Of a stretch of 34,256 nucleotides of DNA, positions 13,980 through 22,053 are shown in pieces (positions within the stretch are counted from its first letter, which is position 1; each line of letters opens with the position of its first letter). A model generated the notes under the pieces. The model was not told where the DNA came from, ran no database searches, and worked only from the letters and a program-made list of their open reading frames with translations. A program made the translations under genes and the position numbers. The DNA is from Planctomycetaceae bacterium. Its GTDB lineage: Bacteria > Planctomycetota > Phycisphaerae > Phycisphaerales > SM1A02. The DNA is taken from NCBI GenBank assembly GCA_947492385.1, contig CANLMX010000025.1, positions 1 to 34,256 of the forward strand, read 5' to 3'.

Positions 13980-15650
13980 TCACGGGCAGGTGCCCCAGGC
14001 GGCCAGCAGCACGCCGAGGTCCTGGCCGTTCACGGTGCCGTCGTCATTGAGGTCCGGGGCGGGCTGCGCCGAGCCCCACGCCGCCAGCAGGACGCCCAGG
14101 TCCAGCCCGTTGACGGCTCCGTCGCCGTCGAGGTCGCCGGTGCATGCTCCGCACTCGTCGGGCACGCCGTCGGCGCCCGCGTCGAGGCTGGTGCCGCGGG
14201 CGATGTCCCGGACGTCCGCGACGCCGTTGCCGTTGCAGTCGGCGTTCCCTGACTCGGGCATCTCGTACGCCTGGACCAGCCAGTCGAGGTCCGTCTCGTC
14301 GACGTCGCCGTCCTGGTCGATGTCGTGCATTGCGCCGGGGTTGTCGGGCGTGACGACCGGGGTGGCGTAGGCCATCGCGAAGGACGCGAGGTCGAGCGCG
14401 TCGACGTGACCGTCGCCGTCGCCGTCGAATTCCATGCGCCCGAGCGAATCGAGGAAGGCCACGAGCTGCGCCTTCTGGGCCTCGGGGAGCTTCGCGAATG
14501 CGGCGGCACTGCCGGCAGCCTCGCCGTATGGCCCATGGAGCGCGATGGCGGTTCGGACGCGGTCGCTGAACGTCCCGCCCGACGCGGCGCCGTTGTGCAG
14601 CATCGGATCGCGCGTACGGAGGTTCCAGAGGGTGGGGGTGCGGAGTTCCGTCTCCCACGCGTATCCGTCGGCGACGCCGTCACCCTGGAGGCCCATGTCA
14701 TGGAGCATGAAGTCCGTGTACGGCCGGATGACCTGGCCGCGGATCGCATCCTCGAGGGCAGGGGCGTTCGACGTGGTCCACTCGGGCACGTGGCACTTCG
14801 CGCAGCCGACCGAGATGAAGAGCGACTCGCCGGACATGCCGGAACGCGGCGTCTGGGGTGGCACGGACAGGTAGCGCTGGAAGTGCGTCACCCGGTCGAT
14901 GAATGCGAAGCCCTGTGCATCGGCGATGTCCTCGGGCTCGGGGACGGGGTCGCACTGCGCCAAGCGCGCGGCGTCGCCGTTGGGTGCGTTTTCCTCCATC
15001 AGCAGACGGTTCGTGATGCCCATCTCGTTGCGGGTGGCGTCCGCCGAGAAGCTCAGCACCGTGGCGACCTGCGCCTTCCAGCCGAAGCGGCCCGCACGCA
15101 GCGGTGCGTTCGCGTCTGTCTCTTCGAGGGGGCGTACCCAGTGCACGCGCCCCGAGACGCCGTCGCCGTCGAGGTCGTCCGGATCCTCGAGCGCCGCGAT
15201 CGCCGAGTCGGGAACGGCCTCCACCATCCCGAACGCCATGCTCGAGTTGGTCATCCGGATGGCCGTGAGGTTCGCCTCGGCGGGGACGTGTTCCTTGCAG
15301 AACTCGCTGACGGCGAACTCCTGCAGCAGGGTCTGCGGCTCGCCCGGGATCATGCTGAAGGAACCCTTGTCGGACATGCCGAAGTGCGTCACGCTGGCGT
15401 TGCCCCATCCGCCCGTGGGCGTGGAATGGCAGCTCTGGCAATTCGATTTGTTGAAGATCGGTCCCATGCCCTCAGCCGACGGGATCGGCGTCGAGTAAAG
15501 CGTCTTGCCTTCCTCGAAGAGCGCCAGTTGAGCGGCCGTCAGGCCACGCAGCGGGTCGCCGGCCTTGGGTTGGAGGAAGATCTCGCCGGCGTTCGCCACG
15601 CCCGCGACGGCGAGCGGTGCGGTGAGCAACAGGGTCTTCGGAATCAGCAT
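13980..15650 (-). CDS. Dihaem oxidoreductase (DUF1111/DHOR, putative peroxidase) with dockerin-like tail
   Basis: A 556-residue exported protein. The signal peptide ends near VANAGE (about residue 22). The catalytic part has two CxxCH haem sites, C71-x2-C74-H75 and C283-x2-C286-H287, and the DUF1111 signature GRFGWKAQVATVLSF with MGITNRL, placing it in the DHOR family of putative dihaem peroxidases. The C-terminal part (about 415-556) is an unusual addition: several Asp-rich Ca-binding repeats, a CNGNGVADVRDI segment and the doubled Cys-flanked tail. The ATG at 15650 is preceded by GGAG at a distance of 9 bases. It is the first gene of a minus-strand pair with the FG-GAP protein. The electron donor is unknown; a link to surface redox chemistry is inference. 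Confidence 0.88.
   Translation of the reverse strand: MLIPKTLLLTAPLAVAGVANAGEIFLQPKAGDPLRGLTAAQLALFEEGKTLYSTPIPSAEGMGPIFNKSNCQSCHSTPTGGWGNASVTHFGMSDKGSFSMIPGEPQTLLQEFAVSEFCKEHVPAEANLTAIRMTNSSMAFGMVEAVPDSAIAALEDPDDLDGDGVSGRVHWVRPLEETDANAPLRAGRFGWKAQVATVLSFSADATRNEMGITNRLLMEENAPNGDAARLAQCDPVPEPEDIADAQGFAFIDRVTHFQRYLSVPPQTPRSGMSGESLFISVGCAKCHVPEWTTSNAPALEDAIRGQVIRPYTDFMLHDMGLQGDGVADGYAWETELRTPTLWNLRTRDPMLHNGAASGGTFSDRVRTAIALHGPYGEAAGSAAAFAKLPEAQKAQLVAFLDSLGRMEFDGDGDGHVDALDLASFAMAYATPVVTPDNPGAMHDIDQDGDVDETDLDWLVQAYEMPESGNADCNGNGVADVRDIARGTSLDAGADGVPDECGACTGDLDGDGAVNGLDLGVLLAAWGSAQPAPDLNDDGTVNGQDLGVLLAAWGTCP
13983..14144 (-). other. Dockerin-like duplicated Ca-binding tail (coding)
   Basis: The last 54 residues contain two D-L-x-x-D-G-x-V-N-G-x-D-L-G units followed by AAWG, with Cys at the start and GTCP at the end. 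This is the same size and plan as the tail encoded at 11389-11550. Confidence 0.75.
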
Positions 15651-15733
15651 GCTTCTGATCTCCAATACGATGAAGTCGTCGTGGGGACGACCGCGGGGCG
15701 CTGCGGACGGCATGCTGCGCTTCCGACTGTAAG

Positions 15734-15768
15734 CGTCCGGTGGGCCGAGAGTTCCCATAAACCGGACG
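15734..15768. promoter_or_regulatory. Inverted repeat in divergent promoter region
   Basis: CGTCCGGT (15734-15741) and its perfect complement ACCGGACG (15761-15768) are separated by 19 bases, in the 197-base gap between the divergent oxidoreductase and TPR genes. The half-sites are about 27 bases apart centre to centre, compatible with an operator bound by a dimer or with DNA looping. No regulator gene is adjacent. Confidence 0.4.
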
Positions 15769-15833
15769 GATTCGACGCCTCTAATCTAGCCCCGGAGTTG
15801 TGGCCGGGCTACCTCAAGGTCCGCAAACACTTC

Positions 15834-15839
15834 TATACT
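15834..15839 (+). promoter_or_regulatory. -10 box TATACT, leaderless spacing
   Basis: TATACT ends 8 bases before the ATG at 15848, in an AT-rich patch that is rare in this window. No -35 hexamer is visible at normal spacing. Confidence 0.6.
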
Positions 15840-15847
15840 TTTCAGAT

Positions 15848-16705
15848 ATGGATCGGGTCCTCGCGAACGCTGCCGCTCGATTCGCCCTTGCAACGGTCCT
15901 GTTCACGGGCCCGGCCTGCGCACAGGAGTCCGCGCCGGGGTCCTCGGACGGCGCAGGCTCGCCGGCGTCCGTCATGGCCGCCCAGCCCGCACCGCCCGCC
16001 GCGCCCGGTGTTCCTGCCGCTTCCGCCCCGACGGATCCGCGCGTCGCCGAGATCCAGGCGGCGTTCCGGGCGGGCGATTTCCCTTCCGCCGAGTCGAAGT
16101 GCCGCGTCTGGGCCTCGGCGGCTCCCGGCGACCCCCGCGCAGCCTTCTACCTTGGGCTCGCGCTGCACAAGCAGAAGCGGTACGGGGACGCCTTGCCGCA
16201 GCTCGAGGCCGCCGAGCGCGCCGCGCCGGGCGCGTTCCCCGAGCGTCCGCACGTCCCGCACTACCTCGGGTGGTGCCGCCTCTACCTCGGGGACCTCGCG
16301 GGCGCCAAGGTCGCATTCATCGAGCACGCGCGCATGTTCCCCGACTACGACGACACGCAGTTCGCGCTGGGCGTGATCGCCTACGACGAGGACCGGACGT
16401 CCGACGCCGAGCGCCAGTTCCGTCGCGCGCTTGCACTGCTCGACGCGCAATCGGGGCCGGCCCGCGAGCGCGCCAAGTGCCTCGCGCGCCTGGGCGACTG
16501 TGCCATGCGTCGCGATGACCTTGCGGCGGCGGAGCGCGAGTACCGAGCGGCGCTCGCGCTCTGGCCCGACCACCACGAGGCGTGGGCCAAGCTTGCGCGC
16601 GTGCTCGACCGCACCGGCAAGCCGGACGAAGCCAAGGCCGCCCGTGCGAGGCAGCAGGCGATCCTCGACGGCGCGTCGAAGCGGCCGGCCGGGACCGTCC
16701 CGTGA
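15848..16705 (+). CDS. Exported TPR protein
   Basis: A 285-residue protein with an N-terminal signal peptide (hydrophobic ARFALATVLFTG, likely cut near ACAQ), a Pro/Ala-rich linker, then tandem TPR units from about residue 65 to 275 (for example AAFYLGLALHKQKRYGDALP and HYLGWCRLYLGDLAGAKVAF). TPR domains mediate protein-protein contact, so it is probably a periplasmic or surface scaffold. Its stop overlaps the GTG start of the following CRTAC1 gene (GTGA), which implies coupled translation and a joint role. The arrangement mirrors the cytochrome-TPR/CRTAC1 pair at 6575-11316. Confidence 0.85.
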   Translation: MDRVLANAAARFALATVLFTGPACAQESAPGSSDGAGSPASVMAAQPAPPAAPGVPAASAPTDPRVAEIQAAFRAGDFPSAESKCRVWASAAPGDPRAAFYLGLALHKQKRYGDALPQLEAAERAAPGAFPERPHVPHYLGWCRLYLGDLAGAKVAFIEHARMFPDYDDTQFALGVIAYDEDRTSDAERQFRRALALLDAQSGPARERAKCLARLGDCAMRRDDLAAAEREYRAALALWPDHHEAWAKLARVLDRTGKPDEAKAARARQQAILDGASKRPAGTVP

Positions 16706-18411
16706 TTCCCGTCGCGTGGATGATCGCGGCCGTGGCGTGGTGCGATGCCCCTGCGATCCGATTCGATGATGCGACCGTCGCGAGCGGGATCGACCTGGAG
16801 CTGACCAGCGGGCGCATGCCATCGTCGGCGATCCTTGAGGTGAAGGGGTGCGGGCTTGCGCTCATCGACTTCGATGGAGATGGCGACCGCGACCTCTTCT
16901 TCCCCAACGGTGCCACGTTGGACGCACCTGAGGCAGGTCCCGGCGCACGGCTGTACGAGAACCTCGGTGGGCTGCGCTTTCGCGACGTCACCGAAGGCAT
17001 GGGAGCGCGCCACCGCCGCTGGAGCTTCGGCGCGGCGGTCGGCGACTTCGACGGCGACGGCCGGGATGACCTGTACGTCTGCTGCTGGGGGCCTGACGTG
17101 CTGCTGCGGAACCTCGGCGGCGGCCGCTTCGAGGACGTCACCGCCGCGGCGGGGCTGGGTGACCCGGGGTGGTCGACGAGTGCGGGATTCGCCGACTTCG
17201 ACGCGGACGGCGACCTTGACCTGTTCGTCGTGAACTACGTCGAGTTCGATCCGAAGGCCGCGCCGCCCCCGCCCGCGCAGTTCAAGGGCATGGTCGTCCT
17301 GGCCGGGCCGCGCGGCTACGCCGCCCGCGCCGACCTGCTCTACGAGAACCGGGGCGACGGCACGTTCCGCGAGGTGGGTGCCGAGGCCGGGATCGGCAAG
17401 GCGATCCCTAGGTTCGGCCTCAACCTCGCCATCGTGGACTTCGACGGTGACCGCCGTCTCGACGTCTTCGTCGCCAACGACTCCGAGCCGAACGCGCTCT
17501 TCATGAACCGTTCCGCCCCGGGCGGGCCGATGCGCTTCGAGGAGCGCGGCATGCAGGCGGGCGTCGCGACCAACTTCGACGGCGCCGCGCAGGCATCGAT
17601 GGGGATCGCGGTCGGCGACGTCGACGGCAACGGGTTCCCCGACGTCTTCACGACGAACTTCTCGAGTGACACGAACACGCTCCACCTCAATCTCGACGGC
17701 CGCTTCTTCGACGACCGCACCTCGCAGTACGGGCTTGGTGCCCCGAGCAGGCCGCTGCTCGGCTGGGCCACCGCGTTCGTCGATTTCGACCACGACGGCG
17801 CCGAGGACGTGGTGGTGTTCAACGGGCACGTCTACCCGCAGGCAACGAAGGCGACCATGGACTCCGAGTACGAGCAGCCGCCGCTGGTCATGCGGCGGGC
17901 GGGCGGGCGATTCGAGGTGGTCGCGGACGCCGGTCCCGGACTGCATGCGCCTCACCGCGACCGCACCGCCGTGTTCGACGACCTCGACGGCGACGGCGAC
18001 GTCGACATCGTGGTGGGCGAGCTCAACGGCAAGGTGCGCGTGCTGCGGAACCTCCACGACCGCGCCGACGACTGGGTCAAGGTGCGCGCAAAGGCTCCCG
18101 GGCCCGCGGGCAGCCACGGCATCGGCTGCCGCGTGCAGCTCTGGGGTGGCGGGAAGGTGCTCGCGCACCGGTGGATCTGGTCGGGCGGGCCGTTCCAGAG
18201 CACGGCGAGCGTCGAGGTGCACTTCGGCGTGCCCGCAGTGTGGGGCGATGACCTCTCGGTGAGCGTCGAGTGGCCGCTCCTCGCGAAGCCCGGCGACTCT
18301 TCCTCGGGCGTCATGGGCACCTGTTCCGTCCCGGTCCGGCGCGGCCAGTCCGTGACCGTTGGTCGCGACATCACAGGAGCGGGGACACCAGGTTCGCCAG
18401 GTTCTCGGTGA
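16702..18411 (+). CDS. CRTAC1 family VCBS/FG-GAP protein
   Basis: A 569-residue exported propeller protein. The short hydrophobic start (VIPVAWMIAAVAWCDAPA) is a likely signal peptide. Ca-binding loops repeat along the chain (DFDGDGDRDLFFPNG, DFDGDGRDDLYV, DFDADGDLDLFVVNY, DFDGDRRLDVFVAND, DVDGNGFPDVF, DFDHDGAEDVVVFNGH, DLDGDGDVDIVVG). The C-terminal part resembles an ASPIC/UnbV domain (GIGCRVQLW, VSVEWP), but it lacks the usual WPDG and is divergent. The GTG start is chosen for its 4-base overlap with the TPR gene. The 3' end overlaps the convergent cardiolipin synthase gene by 41 bases. Function is unknown. Confidence 0.85.
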   Translation: MIPVAWMIAAVAWCDAPAIRFDDATVASGIDLELTSGRMPSSAILEVKGCGLALIDFDGDGDRDLFFPNGATLDAPEAGPGARLYENLGGLRFRDVTEGMGARHRRWSFGAAVGDFDGDGRDDLYVCCWGPDVLLRNLGGGRFEDVTAAAGLGDPGWSTSAGFADFDADGDLDLFVVNYVEFDPKAAPPPPAQFKGMVVLAGPRGYAARADLLYENRGDGTFREVGAEAGIGKAIPRFGLNLAIVDFDGDRRLDVFVANDSEPNALFMNRSAPGGPMRFEERGMQAGVATNFDGAAQASMGIAVGDVDGNGFPDVFTTNFSSDTNTLHLNLDGRFFDDRTSQYGLGAPSRPLLGWATAFVDFDHDGAEDVVVFNGHVYPQATKATMDSEYEQPPLVMRRAGGRFEVVADAGPGLHAPHRDRTAVFDDLDGDGDVDIVVGELNGKVRVLRNLHDRADDWVKVRAKAPGPAGSHGIGCRVQLWGGGKVLAHRWIWSGGPFQSTASVEVHFGVPAVWGDDLSVSVEWPLLAKPGDSSSGVMGTCSVPVRRGQSVTVGRDITGAGTPGSPGSR

Positions 18412-19870
18412 ACCGGGTCAGCGCACCCCGGCGCGCCCACGCGTTCGGGTCGACGCGATCGCTGTCGGCGAGGTACGAGTGCTGGAGGCGCCGCATCGAG
18501 CGCGTGAACGCGTCGTCGTAGACCACGACGCTGGTCTCGAAGTTGATCTCGTAGCTGCGGCGATCGAGGTTGGCGGTCGTGACGATCGCGAACTCGTCGT
18601 CCACCGACACCGTCTTCGAGTGCAGGAAGCCGCGACGGTGCTCCCAGAGCTCGACGCCTGCGTCGAGCAGCAGCGCGTAGTTCGCGCGGCTTGCCCAGGC
18701 GGCGAGCAGGCTGTCGTTGGCGCGCGGGAGGATCAGCGTGACGCGGATTCCCCGCCGCGCCGCGACCGCCATGGCGGCGAGGGTCGGGCTGTCGGGGATG
18801 AAGTACGGCGTGCTGAGGACGATCTCGCGGCGCGCGAGCTGGATCGCCGCCTGGATCAGCTCGCGCACGACGCTGTTCTCGAAGTTCGGGCCCGAGGGCA
18901 GCACCTGCGCCGGGATGCCTCCGGGCAGCGGCAGGGGCTCCACGACCTCGGACGCCGCGACCCGGTGGCCCGTGTCGAGTTCCCAGTCCTCGAGGAAGAA
19001 GATCTTGAGGTCGCGCACCGCGGGGCCGCGGATCCGCATCCAGCTGTCGACGTAGGGCTCCTTCGGCCCCAGGCGGCCGCCGGACTTGAAGTCGGGGTCC
19101 GCGACGTTGCGGCTTCCCGTCTGCGCGACGGTCCCGTCGACGATGACGAGCTTGCGATGGTTGCGGATGTCGATGCGCGCGAACAGGATCCGTACGAGCG
19201 TCGCCGGGAGCGCCTCGACCACGCGCACGCCCGCCGCCTCGAGACGTCGCCGCATCGGGCTCTTCAGGAACCCCCGCGACCCGATTCCGTCGACCAGCAG
19301 GCGCACGTGGACGCCGCGGCGCGCCGCGCGCTCGAGCGCGGCGGCCAGGCGCTCGCCCGTCGCGTCGCATTCCCAGATGTAGAAGAGGAGGTCCGCGGTG
19401 CGCTGCGCGGCATCGACGTCCGCCTCCATCCAGCGAACCTGTTCCTCGGGGTCCCCGGTCAGCTGCACGAGGTTCCCGCCCAGCACCTGAGGCGCCCCCG
19501 AGGCCTCGCCCAGGCGCGCGAGCTGCATGTCTGCGGTGCTGAGGGATGCCGCCAGCACCCGTGGGTCGCGCGGCTCGGCGGCCAGGGCGCCCTCGACCGC
19601 GGCCACGATGCGCGCGTGCCGGCGCCGACGCACCGCACCCACCCGGTTCTCGCCGATGATCACGTAGATCGCCGCTCCGAGCAGCGGCATCGCGAAGAGC
19701 GCGGCAATCCACGCGAGCGCCGCCGTCGGGCGCGAGCCCTTCGTGAACACCACCCGGACCGCAAGCGCCACGTTGATCGCGAATGCCAGGGCGACCAACC
19801 ACACGAACGCGTCGGCCGCGCCGTGCATCCCCATGCGCTCGCGCAGCACGTGCTGGATCAGCCAGTCCAT
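18371..19870 (-). CDS. cls: Cardiolipin synthase (phospholipase D family)
   Basis: A 499-residue membrane enzyme that joins two phosphatidylglycerol molecules into cardiolipin. Two N-terminal transmembrane helices (about 20-42 and 48-72) precede two PLD domains with HKD motifs H238-x-K240-x4-D245 (NHRKLVIVDG) and H417-x-K419-x4-D424 (HSKTVSVDD), followed by GSRN and ANLDRRS. Length matches bacterial ClsA-type enzymes. The start at 19870 has an AAGGTG ribosome binding site 5 bases upstream and lies 28 bases behind greA, so the two probably share a transcript. The 3' end overlaps the convergent CRTAC1 gene. Confidence 0.93.
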   Translation of the reverse strand: MDWLIQHVLRERMGMHGAADAFVWLVALAFAINVALAVRVVFTKGSRPTAALAWIAALFAMPLLGAAIYVIIGENRVGAVRRRRHARIVAAVEGALAAEPRDPRVLAASLSTADMQLARLGEASGAPQVLGGNLVQLTGDPEEQVRWMEADVDAAQRTADLLFYIWECDATGERLAAALERAARRGVHVRLLVDGIGSRGFLKSPMRRRLEAAGVRVVEALPATLVRILFARIDIRNHRKLVIVDGTVAQTGSRNVADPDFKSGGRLGPKEPYVDSWMRIRGPAVRDLKIFFLEDWELDTGHRVAASEVVEPLPLPGGIPAQVLPSGPNFENSVVRELIQAAIQLARREIVLSTPYFIPDSPTLAAMAVAARRGIRVTLILPRANDSLLAAWASRANYALLLDAGVELWEHRRGFLHSKTVSVDDEFAIVTTANLDRRSYEINFETSVVVYDDAFTRSMRRLQHSYLADSDRVDPNAWARRGALTRFTENLANLVSPLL

Positions 19871-19898
19871 CGGCGCACCTTGCCGCCGACGCGGCGGG

Positions 19899-20363
19899 TC
19901 ACTCCAGGATCTCGACGATCTCGAAGCGCTTCTCGCCCTTGGGCAGGTCGGCGCGGACCGTCTCGCCGACGCGGGCCTTCATCAGCGCGACCCCGAGCGG
20001 GCTCGAGGACGTCACCTCGATGTGGTCGGAGTCGTCATCGGTCATGTTGCCGACGAGCTTGTACGTCTGCGACTTGCCAGAGGCGACATCGCGGAGGCGG
20101 ACCACCGCGCCGAGGAAGACCATGTCCTTCGGCACCGACGTGTCGCCGGCGACTTGCGCGGTGCGGAGCCGCAGCTCGAGCTCGCGGATCTTGGCCTCGA
20201 CGAGGCCCTGTTCCTCGCGCGCCGCGTGGTAGTCGGCGTTCTCCTTGAGGTCGCCGTTGGCGCGTGCCTCAGCGATGCGCGTGGAGATCACCGGACGCTG
20301 TGCGTACAGGTCCTTGAGCTGCTGCTCCATGCGTGCGCGATCGGCGGGGGAGATGATCTCCAT
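19899..20363 (-). CDS. greA: Transcription elongation factor GreA
   Basis: GreA rescues backtracked RNA polymerase by stimulating transcript cleavage. The 154-residue product has the N-terminal coiled coil with the family motif ANGDLKENADYHAAREEQG and a C-terminal FKBP-like domain ending RFEIVEILE. Length is typical (about 158). The ATG at 20363 is supported by GGAG 6 bases upstream. The gene follows an intrinsic terminator that closes the upstream mur cluster, so it probably has its own promoter within 20364-20415, though no clear box is seen there. Confidence 0.95.
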   Translation of the reverse strand: MEIISPADRARMEQQLKDLYAQRPVISTRIAEARANGDLKENADYHAAREEQGLVEAKIRELELRLRTAQVAGDTSVPKDMVFLGAVVRLRDVASGKSQTYKLVGNMTDDDSDHIEVTSSSPLGVALMKARVGETVRADLPKGEKRFEIVEILE

Positions 20364-20414
20364 CGGCGTCTCCGGGCGGGTCGTTGCCGGGGGTGTGTCC
20401 GGCGGTACCGAGGC

Positions 20415-20445
20415 AAAAACGGACTGCGGCGGGAACTCCCGCCGC
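20415..20445 (-). terminator. Intrinsic terminator of the mur/ftsQ-like cluster
   Basis: On the minus strand an 8-bp perfect stem (GCGGCGGG / CCCGCCGC, plus-strand arms 20426-20433 and 20438-20445) with a 4-base loop is followed after 6 bases by TTTTT (20419-20415). It lies just behind the stop at 20459 and before greA. Confidence 0.8.
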
Positions 20446-20458
20446 CGATGAGGGAAGG

Positions 20459-21109
20459 TTAGCGGATGCTCGAAGCGCCCGCAAGTCCGGAACGGGCCGC
20501 CCGGCGCGGCCAGAGTGCGGCCGCCCACGCCCCGGCCGCGATGGCCCATGGCCATGCAGCGACGGCGCCGAAGGAGGGGTTCCTCGTCACGGACCGCGCC
20601 GAGGAGCCTTCCAGGATTCCGACGAACGGTCCGACGAGCGCCGGCCATGGAGGCGGGGCACCCCAGGCATCGAGGCCCACGCCGAGGCATGGAATTGCAA
20701 TCAGCACCATCCCGGCGCCCATCGGTGAACACCGGCCACCTGCCGCAAGTGCCACCGCGCCCCCGCATGCGACGGACCATCCGCACACGAGCGCGTCAAG
20801 CGCCGCAGCGTCACCGAGGGTCTGGCCAGACACGAGGTGAAGTGGCCAGAACGCCGCCTGGAACGCGATCACCAGCGTCAATGCATCGAGCGCCGCGCGC
20901 GCCGCCGACCAGCCGGCCGGCGGCATTGCGATCCTCCAGAGCGGCCAAGCGACGCACATGCCGAATGCCGCGAGTGCGACGAACGCACGCACCGACGGTG
21001 CATACGCGCCGGACGTCGGCTCGATGGGGCGACGTTCCCCAACCGTCACGACGAAGGCCAGCATCGCGAAGGCAACCGCCGCAAAGAGCATGCTGCGCGG
21101 AAGGGGCAT
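20459..21109 (-). CDS. Small polytopic membrane protein, unknown
   Basis: A 216-residue hydrophobic protein with about five or six predicted membrane segments (for example residues 7-24, 43-60, 73-98, 104-120, 130-148 and 186-204), rich in Ala and Trp. No family is recognised. It lies 44 bases behind the ftsQ-like gene and is the last gene before the terminator, so it may act in the envelope. TAGCAT 6 bases before the ATG could give it its own near-leaderless transcript. Continuous coding, a good signal-like start and a terminator behind the stop argue that it is real. Confidence 0.65.
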   Translation of the reverse strand: MPLPRSMLFAAVAFAMLAFVVTVGERRPIEPTSGAYAPSVRAFVALAAFGMCVAWPLWRIAMPPAGWSAARAALDALTLVIAFQAAFWPLHLVSGQTLGDAAALDALVCGWSVACGGAVALAAGGRCSPMGAGMVLIAIPCLGVGLDAWGAPPPWPALVGPFVGILEGSSARSVTRNPSFGAVAAWPWAIAAGAWAAALWPRRAARSGLAGASSIR

Positions 21110-21115
21110 GCGTCC

Positions 21116-21121
21116 ATGCTA
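21116..21121 (-). promoter_or_regulatory. -10-like box TAGCAT, leaderless spacing
   Basis: On the minus strand, CCGTAGCAT ends 6 bases before the ATG at 21109. It shares the CCGTAG context with two other boxes in the window. Confidence 0.45.
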
Positions 21122-21153
21122 CGGACGGTCCGCCCGGAGGCGCCGGGCGAGGC

Positions 21154-22005
21154 TCAGTCGACGAGCGTGAAGTCGCCGCGCAGGTCGATGGAGGTCGACT
21201 GGCCTGCGTCGATGCGTCCGGTCCGGTCGAACGCGTGCTGCAGCACCGCGAGCTTCTGGCTCGCGGGGACCTCGGACGCGGTCTCCTTGCCGGGTTCACA
21301 TCCCCATACGACGGCGCAGCCCGTCTCGGTGGAGAAGCGAATCGTTCCGTCGCGCCCGAACGCCGACATGTCGACCGTCGCCACCTGGCGTCGCCACGGC
21401 CGGTCGGCCATCAGCGCGGCCATGCGCAGTGCGGCCGTGACCTCGGGGGCCTGCCATGCATCCCCGAAGGCCGTTGGCCTCGGGCTCGAGGCGCCCGTGA
21501 TGCGCATGAGCCGCGGGCCCTTGCCGGCGGGGTACTGGCGGGGCAGCAGCCGTCCGCGCGTGTCAACGAGGTGTTCGCCCTGCGCGTCGCAAACCAAGGC
21601 AAACGGGATGGCCCATGCACCTTCGACGACGACTTCGTCGACGTCGGTCCGGCGCACCTGCGAAACGTCCGGCATCCAGCCGCAACGACGCACGGCCTCG
21701 CGCGCTTCGATGAGCCCGTCGCGGTCGAATGGCGAACTCGCCACCGACCGGAGCACCGCGCGCTGCATGGCCAGGCGCTCGTCGGCCGGCAGCCAGTCCG
21801 GCGCTCCGCCGAGCACGACGCGGATCGGGGCGGGCAGCGACCGCTCGGAGGTGCGTTCGAGAAGCCTGGGGACCCAGATCGCGAGCCCCATCGCGGTTGC
21901 GACGAGTCCCGTGCACCACGCGGCGGGGATCACCCAACCCGGTGCACCGGCGGAGCCGGAAGCGAGGCGTTCGGCGGAATCGGACTTCGTGCGTGACCGT
22001 GCCAT
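21154..22005 (-). CDS. FtsQ/DivIB-like cell division protein
   Basis: A 283-residue bitopic protein: short basic cytoplasmic tail, one transmembrane helix (about 24-46), then an extracytoplasmic domain. The features match FtsQ: a POTRA-sized segment, a GWMPDVSQVRRTDVDEVVVEGAWAIP-like stretch read as cysteine-poor beta strands, LVDTRGRLLP equal to the family's L(V/I)D..G.. element, and TSIDLRG near the end where FtsQ has its IDLR strand. Sequence similarity is weak. The position directly after murC-murB-ddl is the classical place of ftsQ, which carries much of the call. FtsA and FtsZ do not follow; a small membrane protein does. Confidence 0.65.
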   Translation of the reverse strand: MARSRTKSDSAERLASGSAGAPGWVIPAAWCTGLVATAMGLAIWVPRLLERTSERSLPAPIRVVLGGAPDWLPADERLAMQRAVLRSVASSPFDRDGLIEAREAVRRCGWMPDVSQVRRTDVDEVVVEGAWAIPFALVCDAQGEHLVDTRGRLLPRQYPAGKGPRLMRITGASSPRPTAFGDAWQAPEVTAALRMAALMADRPWRRQVATVDMSAFGRDGTIRFSTETGCAVVWGCEPGKETASEVPASQKLAVLQHAFDRTGRIDAGQSTSIDLRGDFTLVD

Positions 22006-22053
22006 GGATCCCGGTTCATCGGCCGGAGGGCCGTGCCGGGTGCAGTCGCCGCA

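Noticed and set aside
13981-13983. GTG start of the FG-GAP gene overlapping the upstream stop (GTGA)
   Set aside because: It would put 16 extra polar residues before a good signal peptide. The ATG at 13935 is simpler, though coupling through the GTG cannot be excluded.
7198-14800. Several TGGCAC matches resembling the -24 element of sigma-54 promoters
   Set aside because: All lie inside coding regions and none has a TTGC-type -12 element at the right spacing.
11386-15650. Cellulosome (cohesin-dockerin) locus
   Set aside because: The tails resemble dockerins, but there is no cohesin, scaffoldin or glycoside hydrolase in the window.
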